A stretch of DNA of 64,000 nucleotides, from contig OW386286.2 of assembly GCA_936432065.2 (NCBI GenBank), forward strand, positions 266,929,987-266,993,986, in the 5' to 3' direction. Below, in pieces: positions 10,801-22,289 of the stretch (positions are counted from its first letter, which is position 1; each line of letters starts with the position of its first letter). Source of the DNA: Rutpela maculata (Eukaryota > Arthropoda > Insecta > Coleoptera > Cerambycidae). Both the position numbers and the translations under genes were made by a program. The notes below the pieces were generated by a model. It had not been told where the DNA came from, searched no databases, and was given only the letters and a program-made list of their open reading frames with translations.

Positions 10801-10989
10801 CTTAAATTACAAAAACAGCGAATGCAATACTTTAGCAATATAGCCGTCATTTTGTATGTATAGCCACCATTTGTTGGGAAGTTGTCTAAAATTTTCCTTT
10901 TGAAGAACAGGTTGACAAAATAAAAATGAAAAACTCTGATAACACAGTCCAGCAATAAAAATGATGAACTGTGGATAAAACAGTTAACA

Positions 10990-11159
10990 TAGGGTGTCCC
11001 ATATTAATTGTGCATGTCCGTCTACCTAGTTGAAAAGATGATTTCAAAATTGAATTTGCTCTAGGGCCATAATGGCTCCTATATGGGTAATATGGGCATG
11101 GCTCTAGTGTCCTCTATAAACCCTTCAATTTTGTCGGTATCCTTTCAGGACACTCTGTA
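10990..11159. mobile_element. Possible small TA-inserting MITE, ~170 bp
   Basis: TAGGGTGTCC on the left and GGACACTCTGTA on the right are inverted with imperfections. Subterminal words also pair loosely (CAAAATTGAA against TTCAATTTTG). It fits the size of a miniature mariner-type element but was seen only once here. Confidence 0.35.
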
Positions 11160-11857
11160 CACACTATTCATTTTCATTATTATTTAATTCTTTGCAAATT
11201 CGCAAAGGGCAACCGAAAGCAATTGATGTTTTTATCAGTCCTGTATAAAAATCCTTTTTTTATATAAGTAAAAGTGGAGGTCGTATTATCGGTTTTCCAT
11301 TGGAGGATAACAACGGGCGTCGGGGTGGTGCACTCGATCATCTGTATGCAAAGTACGTGATTGAACAAAATTCGTTGGAAATAACACGGACGGTCGATGT
11401 GCTTCCAATTTTGTCCTCGAATACTCTACATTAGCCTTCCGTAACGGCTCTTGCTTATTTCCTATTTTTATTCTTATTTATACAAGCACTTTTTATGCCA
11501 ATTTACTAAAGAATTCAGCAATTTCTTGTTACTTCTTTTTTCTAGAAATACCGTGTAATTCAGGGGAATTCCTAATGACACGTAGGCAGTAAAATTAACT
11601 CTGCTTTTATTAACATTCGAAAACAAGAAAGTTGCCTCTCTTTAAACCTTCACCGAAAATGTAGAATTATCATTGACGAACGATTAAACATTAAAAAAAA
11701 CGAGTTAGCTTAGTTTACCCCTAGAAGGGAAAACAAAGGAGGGGGATCGGGTGGGTCGTTCTAATGGATCTAGACTATCTATTGCCTCCAATTCTGCTAA
11801 AAAGCATATTTGTCAATAACTCTTAAATGAACTGCCAATCTTCTTAAACAGATAGTT
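11160..11857. other. No recognised feature
   Basis: AT-rich sequence with no frame above about 62 codons and no repeat pair found in the window. Confidence 0.4.
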
Positions 11858-12283
11858 CAGGGGCGGCCCTTGCAAATTTTTCAGGTGGTGCGAGATCTCA
11901 TTGTGGCGCCCCCCCAATATGCAATCGCTTATTCGTGATTAGGCTGTACATAGAGACCGAAGATAAAAAAAATTTTTTTAGTCCGCAAACAGCGGGGGGG
12001 GGAGAAATCCGAAAAAACAATTTTTTTTAGTTCAAATAAATTTTTGAAGAAAGGGGAGAAATCCCAAAAAAAGGCATACGTCAAATTTACATCGTAAATT
12101 AATTAAAAACTGAAACAAATGAATATAGATCTTTTCACGGAAAAGGAAGTTGTAAGGTTAAGTGATATTAAGGTGCTTGGGTTTTATTTTTTACGCAGAC
12201 GAACTACCATTGCATTTTCGGCGCCCCCCTAAGAAGGCGCCCGGTGCGGCCGCACCGCTCGCACCGCCCTAGGGCCGCCCCTG
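11858..12283. mobile_element. hAT-type MITE, 426 bp
   Basis: Termini are CAGGGGCGGCCCT and its inverted counterpart AGGGCCGCCCCTG. The 8-bp duplication AGATAGTT flanks both sides (11850-11857 and 12284-12291). CAGGGGCGG-type ends with 8-bp duplications are a hallmark of hAT elements. Subterminal sequence is GC-rich (GTGCGGCCGCACCG), unlike the AT-rich surroundings. No coding capacity, so it depends on a transposase in trans. Confidence 0.92.
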
Positions 12284-12315
12284 AGATAGTTAGTCCCATA
12301 ACGTGATTTCCTTAT

Positions 12316-12498
12316 CGTATAGTAGATATATGCAAAACATATAAAGACGGGGTTTGAATTTTTAGTTCGTTATTGGTGTCTTTTTGACATACTAAAAGTC
12401 TAAAGAAATCTGAGCGAGCAAAATGCATTTTTTTGCCGCCATCTTGAAAAAAATTTAAAAAATCATAAAAAGTCGTGTGTTGTATCAAGTTACAGAAC
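12316..12498 (+). repeat. Left inverted arm flanking the PIN-like pseudogene
   Basis: The reverse complement of 15493-15675 matches this segment along its length: TAGTAGATATA, GACGGGGTTTGAATTTTTAG, TTTTTGACATACTAAAAGTC, AAAAAATCATAAAAA and TCGTGTGTTGTATCAA. The two arms enclose about 3 kb. They may be the ends of one transposable element, although no target duplication was identified. Confidence 0.75.
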
Positions 12499-12683
12499 AT
12501 TTAATGCTGAAAAAGATTATAATATTGGTTTAAAAAATAAAAATAAATTACAAAATGGTGGTCGAAACACTGAAAGCCTATGCAGTGTTGAAAATCATAT
12601 TTTTGTTTATCAAAATGCGTTTTATTATACAAATGCATATGTATTTCATCATTCTTACATGTTACATAAGAGAAAGGCTAAAT

Positions 12684-13683
12684 CTAATAGTCTTCTTCAG
12701 TTTCTTCTAAATCACTTTCTTTCAGGGCACTATTTGTGCAATCTCTACCAGAACAGTTACAGCATATTACAGTACATTCCACACCATAACGTTCGACACG
12801 TACATCTACCACTACCAAACGGCTCATTTATATCCGTTTTGCAAGTGCAGCGGATCATGTTTAGTAATAACTCTGGTGCAGGGCTTATTTCACATGTTAT
12901 GGGCTGTAGTTGGACTCCTACTTTTTTCAACCCCACTCTTCTGGATTGGCAATATTGGTGTTCATAGTTTTCCAGCAAAGACATGTAAATGTACGAGGAG
13001 AAGATGATGAACAGCAACATCTTCTGTAGGTGAAAATCTTGCAATATTAAATTCACTTTTGGCAGTTGTGATTTTTTTCAAGTGGAGATTATACCGTAGT
13101 AGGTTCAGAGTCTCTTTCTCTGGATTTCCACCGCACAATGATACCAATGCTTTGGTGTCAATATCTGTGAGTTCCTTTCTGTTTGCGTTTTCTGATCCAA
13201 ACAAAGTAGCGCAAATGCTAAATTCCTCACAATTCCAAAAATGTCGATATGCTGCCGATTTACTTTTTACATATAAGGAGCTTGTGGTATCGCATCCAGT
13301 TAAAGCATGTGGAAAAAGAATAATTTTGCATCCCTTTTCATCAAGCACATGTTGAATCGATTTATGACTGAACGTAGATGACTGAAAACAAATATTTCGT
13401 GTATTATGGTAAATCAAAAGTATTAGAATATCTGTGTGGTCAGCAACAACTGTTACATGCTTTTCTTCTGCCAAGGTCAGGGCTGTTTTTACAATAACGG
13501 CGTCAGCATCATCTGTAGCTGTACAGTGTGGCCATTCGCTTCCAAGTGTTTCTCAAGTATGGTTATACAGCACTGTTTGTTATCATTATTAGAAAGAAGG
13601 AGGTCAACAAGAAGTGGAGAGCTTTCAGTAAATTTCACTGTTACTGATGATTGTTTTGTGCGTATGTGATGCTCTACATCCAA
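12684..13683 (-). pseudogene. Broken transposon-type gene with PIN-nuclease-like domain and Cys-rich tail
   Basis: Minus-strand frames join into one decayed coding region. Near 13525-13470 the peptide EANGHTVQ continues, after a one-base shift, as ATDDADAVIVKTALTLAEE, then KHVTVVADHTDILILLIYH and, near 13310, FPHALTGCDTTSSLY. This order (acidic DDAD, then ADxTDxLxLLxYH, then HALTGCDTTS) characterises a family of uncharacterised, repeat-associated proteins in invertebrates; the spaced aspartates resemble PIN/FEN1-like nucleases. Downstream come PEEWG in another frame, PAPELLLNMIRCTC, and a Cys-rich tail ending at a stop at 12684-12686. At least three frameshifts and internal stops make it non-functional. 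Nuclease function is inferred. Confidence 0.65.
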
Positions 13684-13960
13684 GTACCCAAACTACTTTT
13701 ACGATGCTTTACGGACACCGCACAGCGCAGCGTGAGGGATAGATGATGCGTACTGTTTGGCGCGAAAATGTTGTTTTACTTTCAATCTCTTTCTAATATT
13801 CAAGCATTATAATTTGACTCATGGCCCTGTACCACGTGAATATTTTCAGTATGTTTTCGATATTATAAACAGGATAAAAATTTTAGAAACAATCAACATT
13901 GAGTCGATTTACCGAAAAAATGGTTTTTTCAATATTTTGTGAAATGTATAGGTTTATATA

Positions 13961-14662
13961 CAGGGTGTCCCGAAACTCCCGCCTTCCCCTTTAGGTGCTA
14001 ATTCTCCATGCAAAAATAGTAAGAAAAGTTCCTATAAACATGTGTCCGGAAATACTTCCTAAGGGAGCTACGGCTCTCTAAGAATGGTGCAAAAATAGGT
14101 GTTTTTACTAATTATCTCGGAAATGATTTGGGACAACTTTATGAAACTTGATTAACTTTTTTTGACTAATAAAGGTTATTGTTTTACGCCTACTTTGAAA
14201 AATAAATAATGCGCATTTAGCAAACGAATACGCAATATTTCGTTTAGACCGCTTTTACTCGAAAATGGCTTGCCATATGGCTAATTGTAAAGAGGCCCTT
14301 TTTTATGCAGAATTAACCAGGGAATCATAATCAGGGATTAAAATACTAAAAATATCAAATGGAAAAATTAATATGTAGAAACAAAGAACACCCATCGTTT
14401 CTCCGCTCCTGGATAAAATAATTTTGGCTAATACTGTAAAACAATAACCTTTAATAATCGAAAAAAGTTAACCAAGTTTCATAAAGTTGTCCCAAATCAT
14501 TTCCGAGATAATTAGTAAAAACACCTATTTTTGCGCCATCCTTAGAGGGCCGTAGCTCCCTTAGGAAGCATTTCCGGACACATGTTTATAGGAACTTTTC
14601 TTACTATTTTTGCATGGAGAATTGGCACCTAAAGGGGAAGGCGGGAGTTTCGGGACACCCTG
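13961..14662. mobile_element. Mariner-type MITE with ~230-bp inverted arms
   Basis: Ends read CAGGGTGTCCCGAAACTCCC and its near-perfect inverse, each followed by TA (13959-13960, 14663-14664). The arms run to about 14200 and 14437, sharing AATTCTCCATGCAAAAATAG, CATGTGTCCGGAAAT, GGGAGCTACGG and GTAAAACAATAACC in inverted form. The centre holds no coding frame. A 5'-only second copy sits at 25347-25447. It is nested between the arms at 12316 and 15675. Confidence 0.93.
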
Positions 14663-15492
14663 TATATTCCAAAAATATTTTTTTACATCAGATTTACTTA
14701 CTTTGAGGTTCTACTATAAAGGTATGCTGAATAGGTAGGCTAAATAATTTTTTTATAAAAGTTATTAACGTTTATTTTATCCATAATTTCATGAATTTTC
14801 GAGCAAAAAAAATTGTTTTTATTTTCGTAAAAGTGAGAGGGTTAATTTAATTTTTGGGGTAAATCCCATTGAAACGTCTTAAAGTACACATTTCAAGCTT
14901 TAAAAATCGCACTCAGAGAGATCCAATAACGCGATTTAAACCAGAGTAATTGGTTGTTAAAGTTAGTCATATCTATCAAATTTTATGATTTTCTCAACAT
15001 TTTAAAATTTTGGAAGTGTACAACTTCAAAATTAAATTTTTGAGATTTTCTTCACTCATCGGATCTTGTTGTACATTACTTCAAGAGTAAAATGTGAAAG
15101 ACCCAAGTTTTTATTTTAAAAATTTTAGAAATGGTACAGCTTTTACCGATTTCATCGCAAATCTCTTTATGTTCCGACTTCATATATGTACTATTCCTAC
15201 ATATATTCATTTTTATATTTGAAAATATATTAATCCAATAGTTACATGTTTCTTCTTTCATTTAAGCTTTTGTGAGGCCAATTTCATTAATTAGTTCAAA
15301 AGTTACAACAAATTTAGTGTAGCGCGCCCCAGGCCTCGCGCGCTTCGCTTGCCGTATTTACGTGTCTACGCGTTCCGTTTTCGTGCATTAAACAAAAAAA
15401 ATCTGGAGCCTACATTTTTGATCGTACAAAAAAACTTCATATACATTTTTTATGTGAAATTTCCCGTACTTTCGAATGGCATAATTAGTATT
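14663..15492. other. AT-rich filler inside the 12.3-15.7 kb inverted-arm structure
   Basis: No gene recognised. A short GC-rich patch at about 15320-15346 (GCGCGCCCCAGGCCTCGCGCG) contrasts with the surroundings. Confidence 0.4.
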
Positions 15493-15675
15493 TTCTGTAA
15501 ATTGATACCACACACGATTTTTTATGATTTTTTAAAATCGGTAAAAAAACGTATTTTGCAAACTCAGATTTTTCTAGACTTTTAGTATGTCAAAAAGATA
15601 CCAACAACGAACTAAAAAATTCAAACCCCGTCTTTGTGGGAATTAGTTCCACCCAAAAACCTATATCTACTCTAC
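15493..15675 (-). repeat. Right inverted arm flanking the PIN-like pseudogene
   Basis: Inverted partner of 12316-12498, about 85-90 percent similar by eye. Confidence 0.75.
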
Positions 15676-17324
15676 TATTATATCCCTTCGCAGACATAAG
15701 TTTTAGAAAAATTGGGTAAGATCTCCAAGGTAAACAAGAATGTTCATTGCTCTGGTACCTTATTAACTTTAAGGAGAATTGTAAGACACTACAAAACACC
15801 TCACTGGGAGAAGAAAAAAAATTATGTGCTCTATTAAAGCCATTAAACGAGTTGAAACATTTACCATATTATAATAATAGCATTTTTAACTGCATTCCAC
15901 AATTATAAAAGTAATTACATAACATGCGTGCCTAAGGTGATATGCATACATTATTTTGCTATAGATTTAATTACCGAGTTTAAAACATAGGCGTTAAAAG
16001 ATATAAAAATAAATAAATGTACCTAAGCAGTAAGCATCCATAAAACATTCATAAAAACATATTAAAATAGACTTTAGTGTCTGCAGTTAAACATCAAACA
16101 CTTCCGAATATTTTAAAATTAATTTGCAGTTTAAACCTTAAAGTACTAATAAACGTGAATAGTTGTTAATAAAGAAAATATATACAATGCGGGCGTAAAG
16201 TCATAACATGGATGGAGTAGAATTTTTAGTTGACATTACACCTCATCTCTTAGGCTCAAAATCATGCCCATTCTACATTTTCAATGAAGCTTTTTATTCG
16301 CCCAGTATACGGATCTTCATGATCGAAAAAAAAGAGTTCGTGCCGCCATTTTGGAGCATGGGCGGCAAAACACGGTTTTTCATTTCTTTTTGAAAACCAC
16401 TCATTTTACAAAAAAAAGTTCAAATAAAAATTATCAAGCAAGCAATTATTTACAACTTTTCTTATCACTATTTTATTGTTGGACCAAGAAAAAAAGACAA
16501 AAACCATACTCTGCCGGCCATTTTACAAGATTGAACACAACTTTTCTTTTTTTTTGGGGGGGGGGGGGGGCAATTTATAGGATTTCAATTAAAAGGTCAC
16601 AGATACCATCTCTACCAATTTCCTTGCTTGAATGAGATTTTTCTGAAAAGACCTTAGATCTAACGTATTGGACTAACTCCGTAAATTAATGTTAAAAACT
16701 CTAATATTGTGTATAAACAAAGCTATTAATAATGAAAATGTGTCTATGTCTATTTTGTCGTACTGTGGCTTTTATGAATTATTATGTGTAAATATATGTA
16801 CGTAATATTCAAGTCTTATGAACATTATTCGTTGATTTATTATCATGAATGTCATTGTTTCATATTTATAAGTATTTGTACTTAATGTACTCGCTTTATA
16901 ACAACTTGTATCGAATTTTCATTGGAAAGTATATTACATGGCTCTTGTATATCATAATCATAATGCAGTCTTTATTACCCGTAATAAGAACGTGTATTTT
17001 AAATTTCGTTTCTGTTTCCAAGTCAATTTTAACAATGAAATTGGTATTTATTTATCACCTGTCTTGTAGTTCAATACTATTATACTAGTATTAGCTAGAA
17101 CAATGTAATTCTCTTGATTAATTCTTCAATAATGTGCTTTATAGTGTTGTTTTAGTTTGTCTTTGCCTAACTAGTATGTTAGTGTGCCCAGATTCGGGCA
17201 ACAATAACCTAGGTAATTATTGTCTAAATGTTAGTTACAGCATTTTCTTAATTTTTCTGTTCTTTTTTCTGATATTCTCTGACATTTTCTTCTAAAAATG
17301 TCCGAGGAATCTACAAAATAATAC
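15676..17324. other. AT-rich stretch; poly-G tract near 16556-16570, no gene recognised
   Basis: A run of about 14 G follows a run of T at 16547-16570. Frames at 16208 and 16351 (61 and 94 codons) resemble nothing known and cross low-complexity sequence. Confidence 0.4.
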
Positions 17325-17536
17325 AGATTCGGTTTCTGAAATGTCAGCAAAAGACATTATTTTTATATTTTCATTGGTTAAAAAACACTCTCTAACTGTT
17401 CCTTTGGCGTAAAAGCCACAGGCGTACTACTTTCCAGTAAAATACTGGATAATTGTATTCTTTTCTAGATTCTTCAGATGTTATTTCTAGAAGTAATACA
17501 TGAGGCAGATAATTCCAGAAAGAAAAACAGAAAAAT
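17325..17536. repeat. Dispersed repeat, uninterrupted copy
   Basis: Colinear with 386-461 joined to 2077-2231 and lacking the hAT-type insertion, so it shows the pre-insertion arrangement of that repeat. Confidence 0.7.
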
Positions 17537-17596
17537 ATCTACGTGATGTAATATGAAAAATAAAAATATGAAAGATGTTCATTTGCTACGTACTCA

Positions 17597-17992
17597 AGGA
17601 TATGATTTTGCACAGTGAGAGGGAAATATTCGTTTATTTTCGGTTTATTATAAATATTTAAAAAATCATAAATGGTATAATCTTTAAAATAGTTTCAGGC
17701 ATTTTCCATTGTTCTAAGGAATACAACCATATACAGTTTTTATCATAAATTTTTTCCATAGTTAAATGCTATACTCTAATAATGAAATTAGGAACTATTT
17801 TCATTGGCAAACTACGATATTCAAGTACAACAGAAAACAATAAAAAAAATATATAGCTGTATTCTGTATTCGTTAGAGCAATGGTTATTTAAAACAGTTT
17901 TAAAGATTATACTATGTACGGTTTTTTAATTATTTATAGTAAACCGAAAATAAACGGCATATTTCCCTCTCGCTCTGCAAAATCCTATCTTT
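17597..17992. mobile_element. Foldback repeat, arms ~95 bp
   Basis: The left arm (17597-17690) and right arm (17890-17992) are inverted: GAGAGGGAAATATTCGTTTA and TTTTCGGTTTA against TAAACCGAAAATAAACGGCA and ATTTCCCTCTCGCTCTGC. No flanking duplication is clear, and there is no coding. Confidence 0.75.
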
Positions 17993-18781
17993 AAATACTA
18001 TTATTCTAATTCATTTTAACTAATATTAGCCATTTCTTTATAGTTAGCCAATATTCATTAATATTTTAAACGCTTGGCTGTTGCTAACTAATTTATGACA
18101 TTCATCAGTTCTTTTTAAAATCTGCGGCTTCGTCGTAACATTTGGTTACTATAAATTGTTAGACCAGTAGTAATTTTCGTTAGTTAATTATAATCCTCTG
18201 GGCCTATGCAGCTGAAATCGAATTTGAAAGAGATGGAAACTAAATTATTATTTTAGTTTCTGTCTAGTCGCATAAAATAACTGCCAGATCTGTTGTGAAA
18301 ATCTACGAATAAATGGTGGAGGAACGCCCTCTTCTGGATTTAACTTAAACTTGTCAAAACTATAAATACTGACCTAGACTTTTAAAATAGATTTACTATA
18401 CTTACTACACAGTTGTTAAAAATAAATGCGAATATTTTGATTTTACGAAAATATCTTGTTAAATATCACCTCATGTTTGGCGCGAAATCAAGTTTTTATT
18501 ACACGGTTTTGGATTGTCTGAGGTCCAGTAGTTACAGTTTGGCTTTGTAGAGAGCATCCCATGTGTCGTGTGCCAAACTTAAATAGGGATATAGGAAATG
18601 CATTGTTGAGCATGGTTTTTATATGAGCAAGCGATTTTCAATTGTTAATTAGTTATATAGATTTAAAACTGTTAATTAGTGTAGGCAATTAAGCAGTAAA
18701 AACGGCAAAGCTTCGAAATTCTCGTCCAATGAATTAATTGACCTGAAATTTTTTGTCTTTTAATGACTATGTAGAATAGTT

Positions 18782-19070
18782 CATTTATTTATTATTATGA
18801 CAAGTCTACAGCTTTCACAGGCCAATTACAGACTGTACCTATATGCTTAACCTAACCTAACTTAAACTAAATTAAAATATCTAAAATAAGAATAAGACAC
18901 ATAATATGAGCGAGAGAATAAATTATAGACAGGTTAGATCAAATGCTTGCAACATTTCTATTTCATTCTGAATATTAAGTAGTCTATTTTTTAATTTATT
19001 TGTGAACATTCCATATGTATCTCTGAATATGTTTAGATATCGTTGTAATGAATATAACAAAAAAAAGAAA
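18782..19070 (-). pseudogene. Possible LINE ORF2 tail and 3' end
   Basis: On the minus strand an open stretch of about 41 codons (from about 19052) includes RYLNIFRDTYGMFTNKLKN and ends at a stop near 18927. About 130 bp of AT-rich sequence follows, finishing in CATAATAATAAATAAATGAA, like the 3' end of jockey-type LINEs or of a polyadenylated gene. No diagnostic domain is present, so the identity is tentative; a host-gene last exon is an alternative. The span also holds the AACCTAACCTAAC string. Confidence 0.3.
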
Positions 19071-19374
19071 ATGTGGCAGCTCCCAGTGGACCGATTTTGA
19101 TGATTCTTTTTTTAAAATGATGTGTTATCACCAATTTTTGTTTTCTTAAATTTTTATTTTCATACATAAAAAATGAAATAGAAGTTGAAATACATAAATG
19201 AACCTCAGCGCTCGAACTATAACGTACCGATAGCCCCTACTACAATAAACTGCGCATGCAGACCCCACAGTTGACCGAAGAAATCTAAGTAAACCAGAGT
19301 TTTCAACATGGAACGACATGTTATTCCTATTTTAGGTGACGGCAATTGTTTATTTATTAATTCGTTTATTATAC

Positions 19375-19465
19375 TCTTCGCAAAAACGAAAATATATTGC
19401 ATTTGATCGGCACATTTCTAAAACCGTAAATATCGCTCGTAGAAAAAAAATTTTCATATCAACTT
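19375..19465. repeat. Short dispersed repeat, copy of 1015-1105
   Basis: Matches the segment inside the hAT-type element at 462-2068. Confidence 0.65.
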
Positions 19466-19809
19466 AAATAACAAAAATTATAAACTCAAATAGGGCATTT
19501 ACTGAATACCTAATCTAAAGATACACTATTTTTTAAAAATAGCCCGTTAAAAGGGTTAGTTTTTTAAAGCTGAATCTGTTAGTCGTCTGACATTTCTGCA
19601 TAGAATACCACCAGCTGAAGATGCCCTTCCTCAATCGACATTGGTAGGTCGATAAATTAATAAGAATTGGTAATAACAATAACATACTTATAAATGTTTT
19701 CGACGGATATTTGCGGCAGTGAAATATTCAATTTCCTGTTTCTCATGTTTCTCTTACTTGTATTTCTTAGGTGTTTGGGTTTTACTTTTTAAAATATTAT
19801 TTATTTATT

Positions 19810-19994
19810 GTTAAAAGTGCTGAGTGTTGGGTCAGTCACTCTGTATTTACTGAATACTAATCACTGACATAAACAGAAACGTTGAATACGTGACATACCG
19901 TAAGTTCAGAATTTACCGAAATAAACGGTAATTATCGTCATGTGTTTTTTGTCCTGTTAACCGGTTAACCGGCTAACCGGTATTGCAATCCCTA
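19810..19994. mobile_element. Probable right end of a hAT-type element
   Basis: The sequence GTTAACCGGTTAACCGGCTA, then ACCGGTATTGCAATCCCTA, reads in reverse as AGGGATTGCAATACCGG with repeated GGTTAACC, a layout seen at ends of some hAT elements with subterminal repeats. No matching left end was found, so this is a solo or truncated terminus. Confidence 0.4.
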
Positions 19995-20934
19995 CTGAAA
20001 ACCCCAAAAAACTAATTAAGAAAAAAATGTTACGGAGAAAAAACATTTGACATGTAATTAATACAATTGCTAAGGAAGATACCTATTTTAGTTTTGGGGA
20101 AAAAGATATACGGGGTGCTTACTAAAAGAATAAAATAATTAACTGTACTAAACACGTCAACATTTGACGGAGGATATATAGAGTGCATTCTTTTGTTTTT
20201 ATGAACCACTCTAGGAAAAAGTCAGATCATTACGTTAAAACAGGACAGCGAATTTCTCAAAAATGCGAGTGCTGGTATAAGTTCAATGGTGTGCCTCCAA
20301 AGAATAATTTCTAGGATACATTTTTAACATTCCCATTCCGTAGAATTTCGACGGGATTCGCTAGTACTAAATAAAATGATCAATTTCATTCCAACTTTCA
20401 ATGTTTTATTATATTATTATTAAATGTAGTTGTTTGTGTTTCCCTCAACATATTTGCATATGAATTTCAGTACCTCCTCATGTTTACCCATTGTGTAGTC
20501 AACATTTGCTGAAATCTATTTTGTATCGAGAAGTTCCTTAAGACATTTTTGTTTGTTGAAATGTAATATTCAGAAATAAATTTAAATTTCCTTGTATTTT
20601 ATCATATATTTACGAGACGACGTTTATATGTAGGTATTGTGAAACTGAATCAATAAAATGTTTTACAGACTTTATATTTCGAAATTTACTGATGCACTTC
20701 TTATTTATGGTGTTTATTTCTTTTACGAAATGACTTTTATATTGGTTGTTCGTCTTCCTGAACATATTCAAACATGATCATTTGGAGGATGTTTGGCCTT
20801 CATTTAAATTTATCTCGTACACAACAATACATAATGTATCCTGAATAAAATTGCATACAATATGGGGATAAATTGTGGAATAAACTTAATAAAGAGTTTC
20901 AACAAAGTTTAGGAAAATTTTAAAATTTTAGATA
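19995..20934. other. AT-rich stretch, nothing recognised
   Basis: No repeat pair, RNA gene or convincing frame seen. Confidence 0.4.
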
Positions 20935-21874
20935 CAAGGTGTAATTAGTTTCATGTCATTAAAAAAAATGGTGGTGGGGAACGACTAAACGAACAAAAAA
21001 ACCTTATATATCATGGGGTCTAAAGCCAATAGTTAAAAAAAAAATAAATAAAGAAAAATTTCGAAAATTTTCATTATTATTGTTTGAGAACTGCTGGAAT
21101 GTTGGGAGAGGCTTTTATTTTCGCGTATGCTAACGCTAACACGGCTCTTTTGTTAGAGACCGCGCGTCGGCAAGGACACAAGTTGATAATCATCACAGTT
21201 TTTTACGGTTTTTTAAAAGTAGGTAAGGTAAGGTCTTTAGCGGTGCGGTAAAGGTGAAAGACGTCGGCGTTTTCTGAGTACTTAGTAGATCTGAAGAAAA
21301 CTATACTCTCCCTTGTGCAATATTTCAGTTTCTGTGGGCACTTCGTTAAGTACACACGTCCAAACCGTTCGTTGTTTTTGTATGTCGCTTTTTTAATTTT
21401 GGGCCACGTATTTACAGTTAAGATTTATTTTATTGACTTACCGTTCAAGTTGTTAAGTTCTTGATTACGTACAGACACTACTTAATTGTTCGTTCTTTTT
21501 GTGTTGCTTTTTGAATTATGGACCAAGTTTTTATTTTTATTTTCTTTATCGAAACGTTAGTTGATAGTTTAGTGTGGTATTTTAAAACGCAGATTTTGAA
21601 CGATATGGGAGAATACACTTACCCAGAGCTCGCAGATATGCACTTGATGTATGGAAAATGTCGTGGAAATGCAGCTGCTGTGGAACAGCTTTATCGTTTA
21701 AGATTCCCTAATCGACGTCATCCTTGTGCACGTACATTTGTAAGCATTGCTCAGCGTCTTCGGGAAACAGGTCGTCTCGATGGACATCGAGGGGAACAAG
21801 GTCCACAACGCGAAGACTGGGTAATTGAAGCGGAGGTTCAAGTTTTGGAATTGGAAATGGCCTCTAGAAAATGA
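20935..21874 (+). mobile_element. 5' part of mariner-type element, same family as 3683-5278
   Basis: Begins after TA with CAAGGTGTAATTAGTTTCAT and follows the minus strand of the 3683-5278 copy through GGGGAACGACTAAACG, CATGGGGTCTAAAGCC, the leader with GGTGCGGTAAAGGTGAAAG and the transposase start. No inverted 3' end was found downstream. The element is replaced after 21874 by a tandem repeat. Confidence 0.75.
21518..21874 (+). pseudogene. Mariner-type transposase N-terminal domain (118 codons)
   Basis: An open frame of 118 codons encodes a single recognisable region at residues 33-75: YTYPELADMHLMYGKCRGNA, then EQLYRLRFPNRRHP and FVSIAQRLRETGRLDGHR. This is the DUF4817-like helix-turn-helix DNA-binding segment at the N-terminus of transposases related to the DD41D element at 59466-61895. 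The family's protein is normally about three times longer; the DDE/D catalytic domain is missing, as the frame ends where the element stops. ATG was chosen because the same start occurs in the inverted copy (LVDSL-WYFKTQIL). A short DNA-binding-only product could be made, but nothing shows that it is. Confidence 0.7.
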
Positions 21875-22235
21875 TTCGTAAAGCCCACCAATTGCATGGA
21901 TAACTCGATTCAAAATGTGTTTTTACCATCCGATGACATTAAAACATGCTTTAGCTTCTTGTTAAGACATTTTAAGTTAAAATGGTCTCATATGTTTTGA
22001 AAAGCCCTACGTTTGCGAGAAAGCACGACTCAAAATGTGTTTTTCACTATACGATTACAGAATAGATGATTCTGGATCGTCGGATCAAAAAGAATTGTAT
22101 ACAAAAGCTTCCAGTTAAGACATTTTGATTCGTAAAGCCCATCGTTTGCGTGAAAATTCGATTCGAATCGAATCGAAAATAGTTGTCCATGTAAGATTCT
22201 AGCTGAGACATTTTGAGATGATATGGTCTCTATCG
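21869..22235. repeat. Degenerate tandem repeat, about three ~130-bp units
   Basis: Words recur in order: GATTCGTAAAGCCCA (21869 and 22128; altered near 21998), GATTCAAAATGTGTTTTT (about 21909; ACTCAAAATGTGTTTTT about 22029), and TTAAGACATTTT or TGAGACATTTT (about 21963, 22116, 22204). Origin unknown; it lies between the mariner 5' piece and a LINE remnant. Confidence 0.65.
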
Positions 22236-22289
22236 AATTCTAAATTTGGAGATGGTGCAACTATCTTATCCAGTCAGTTTTCCAGTTCC

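Noticed and set aside
10653..10955. 100-codon minus-strand frame
   Set aside because: It runs across the edge of a dispersed repeat with an inverted copy at 5283-5710 where no comparable frame is kept, and it has no recognisable domain.
13059..13355. 98-codon plus-strand frame
   Set aside because: It lies opposite the PIN-like pseudogene on the minus strand, whose peptide has recognisable motifs; the plus frame is its shadow.
18849..18861. AACCTAACCTAAC as telomeric repeat
   Set aside because: Only two units, internal, and a common word in insect genomes; not a TTAGG array.
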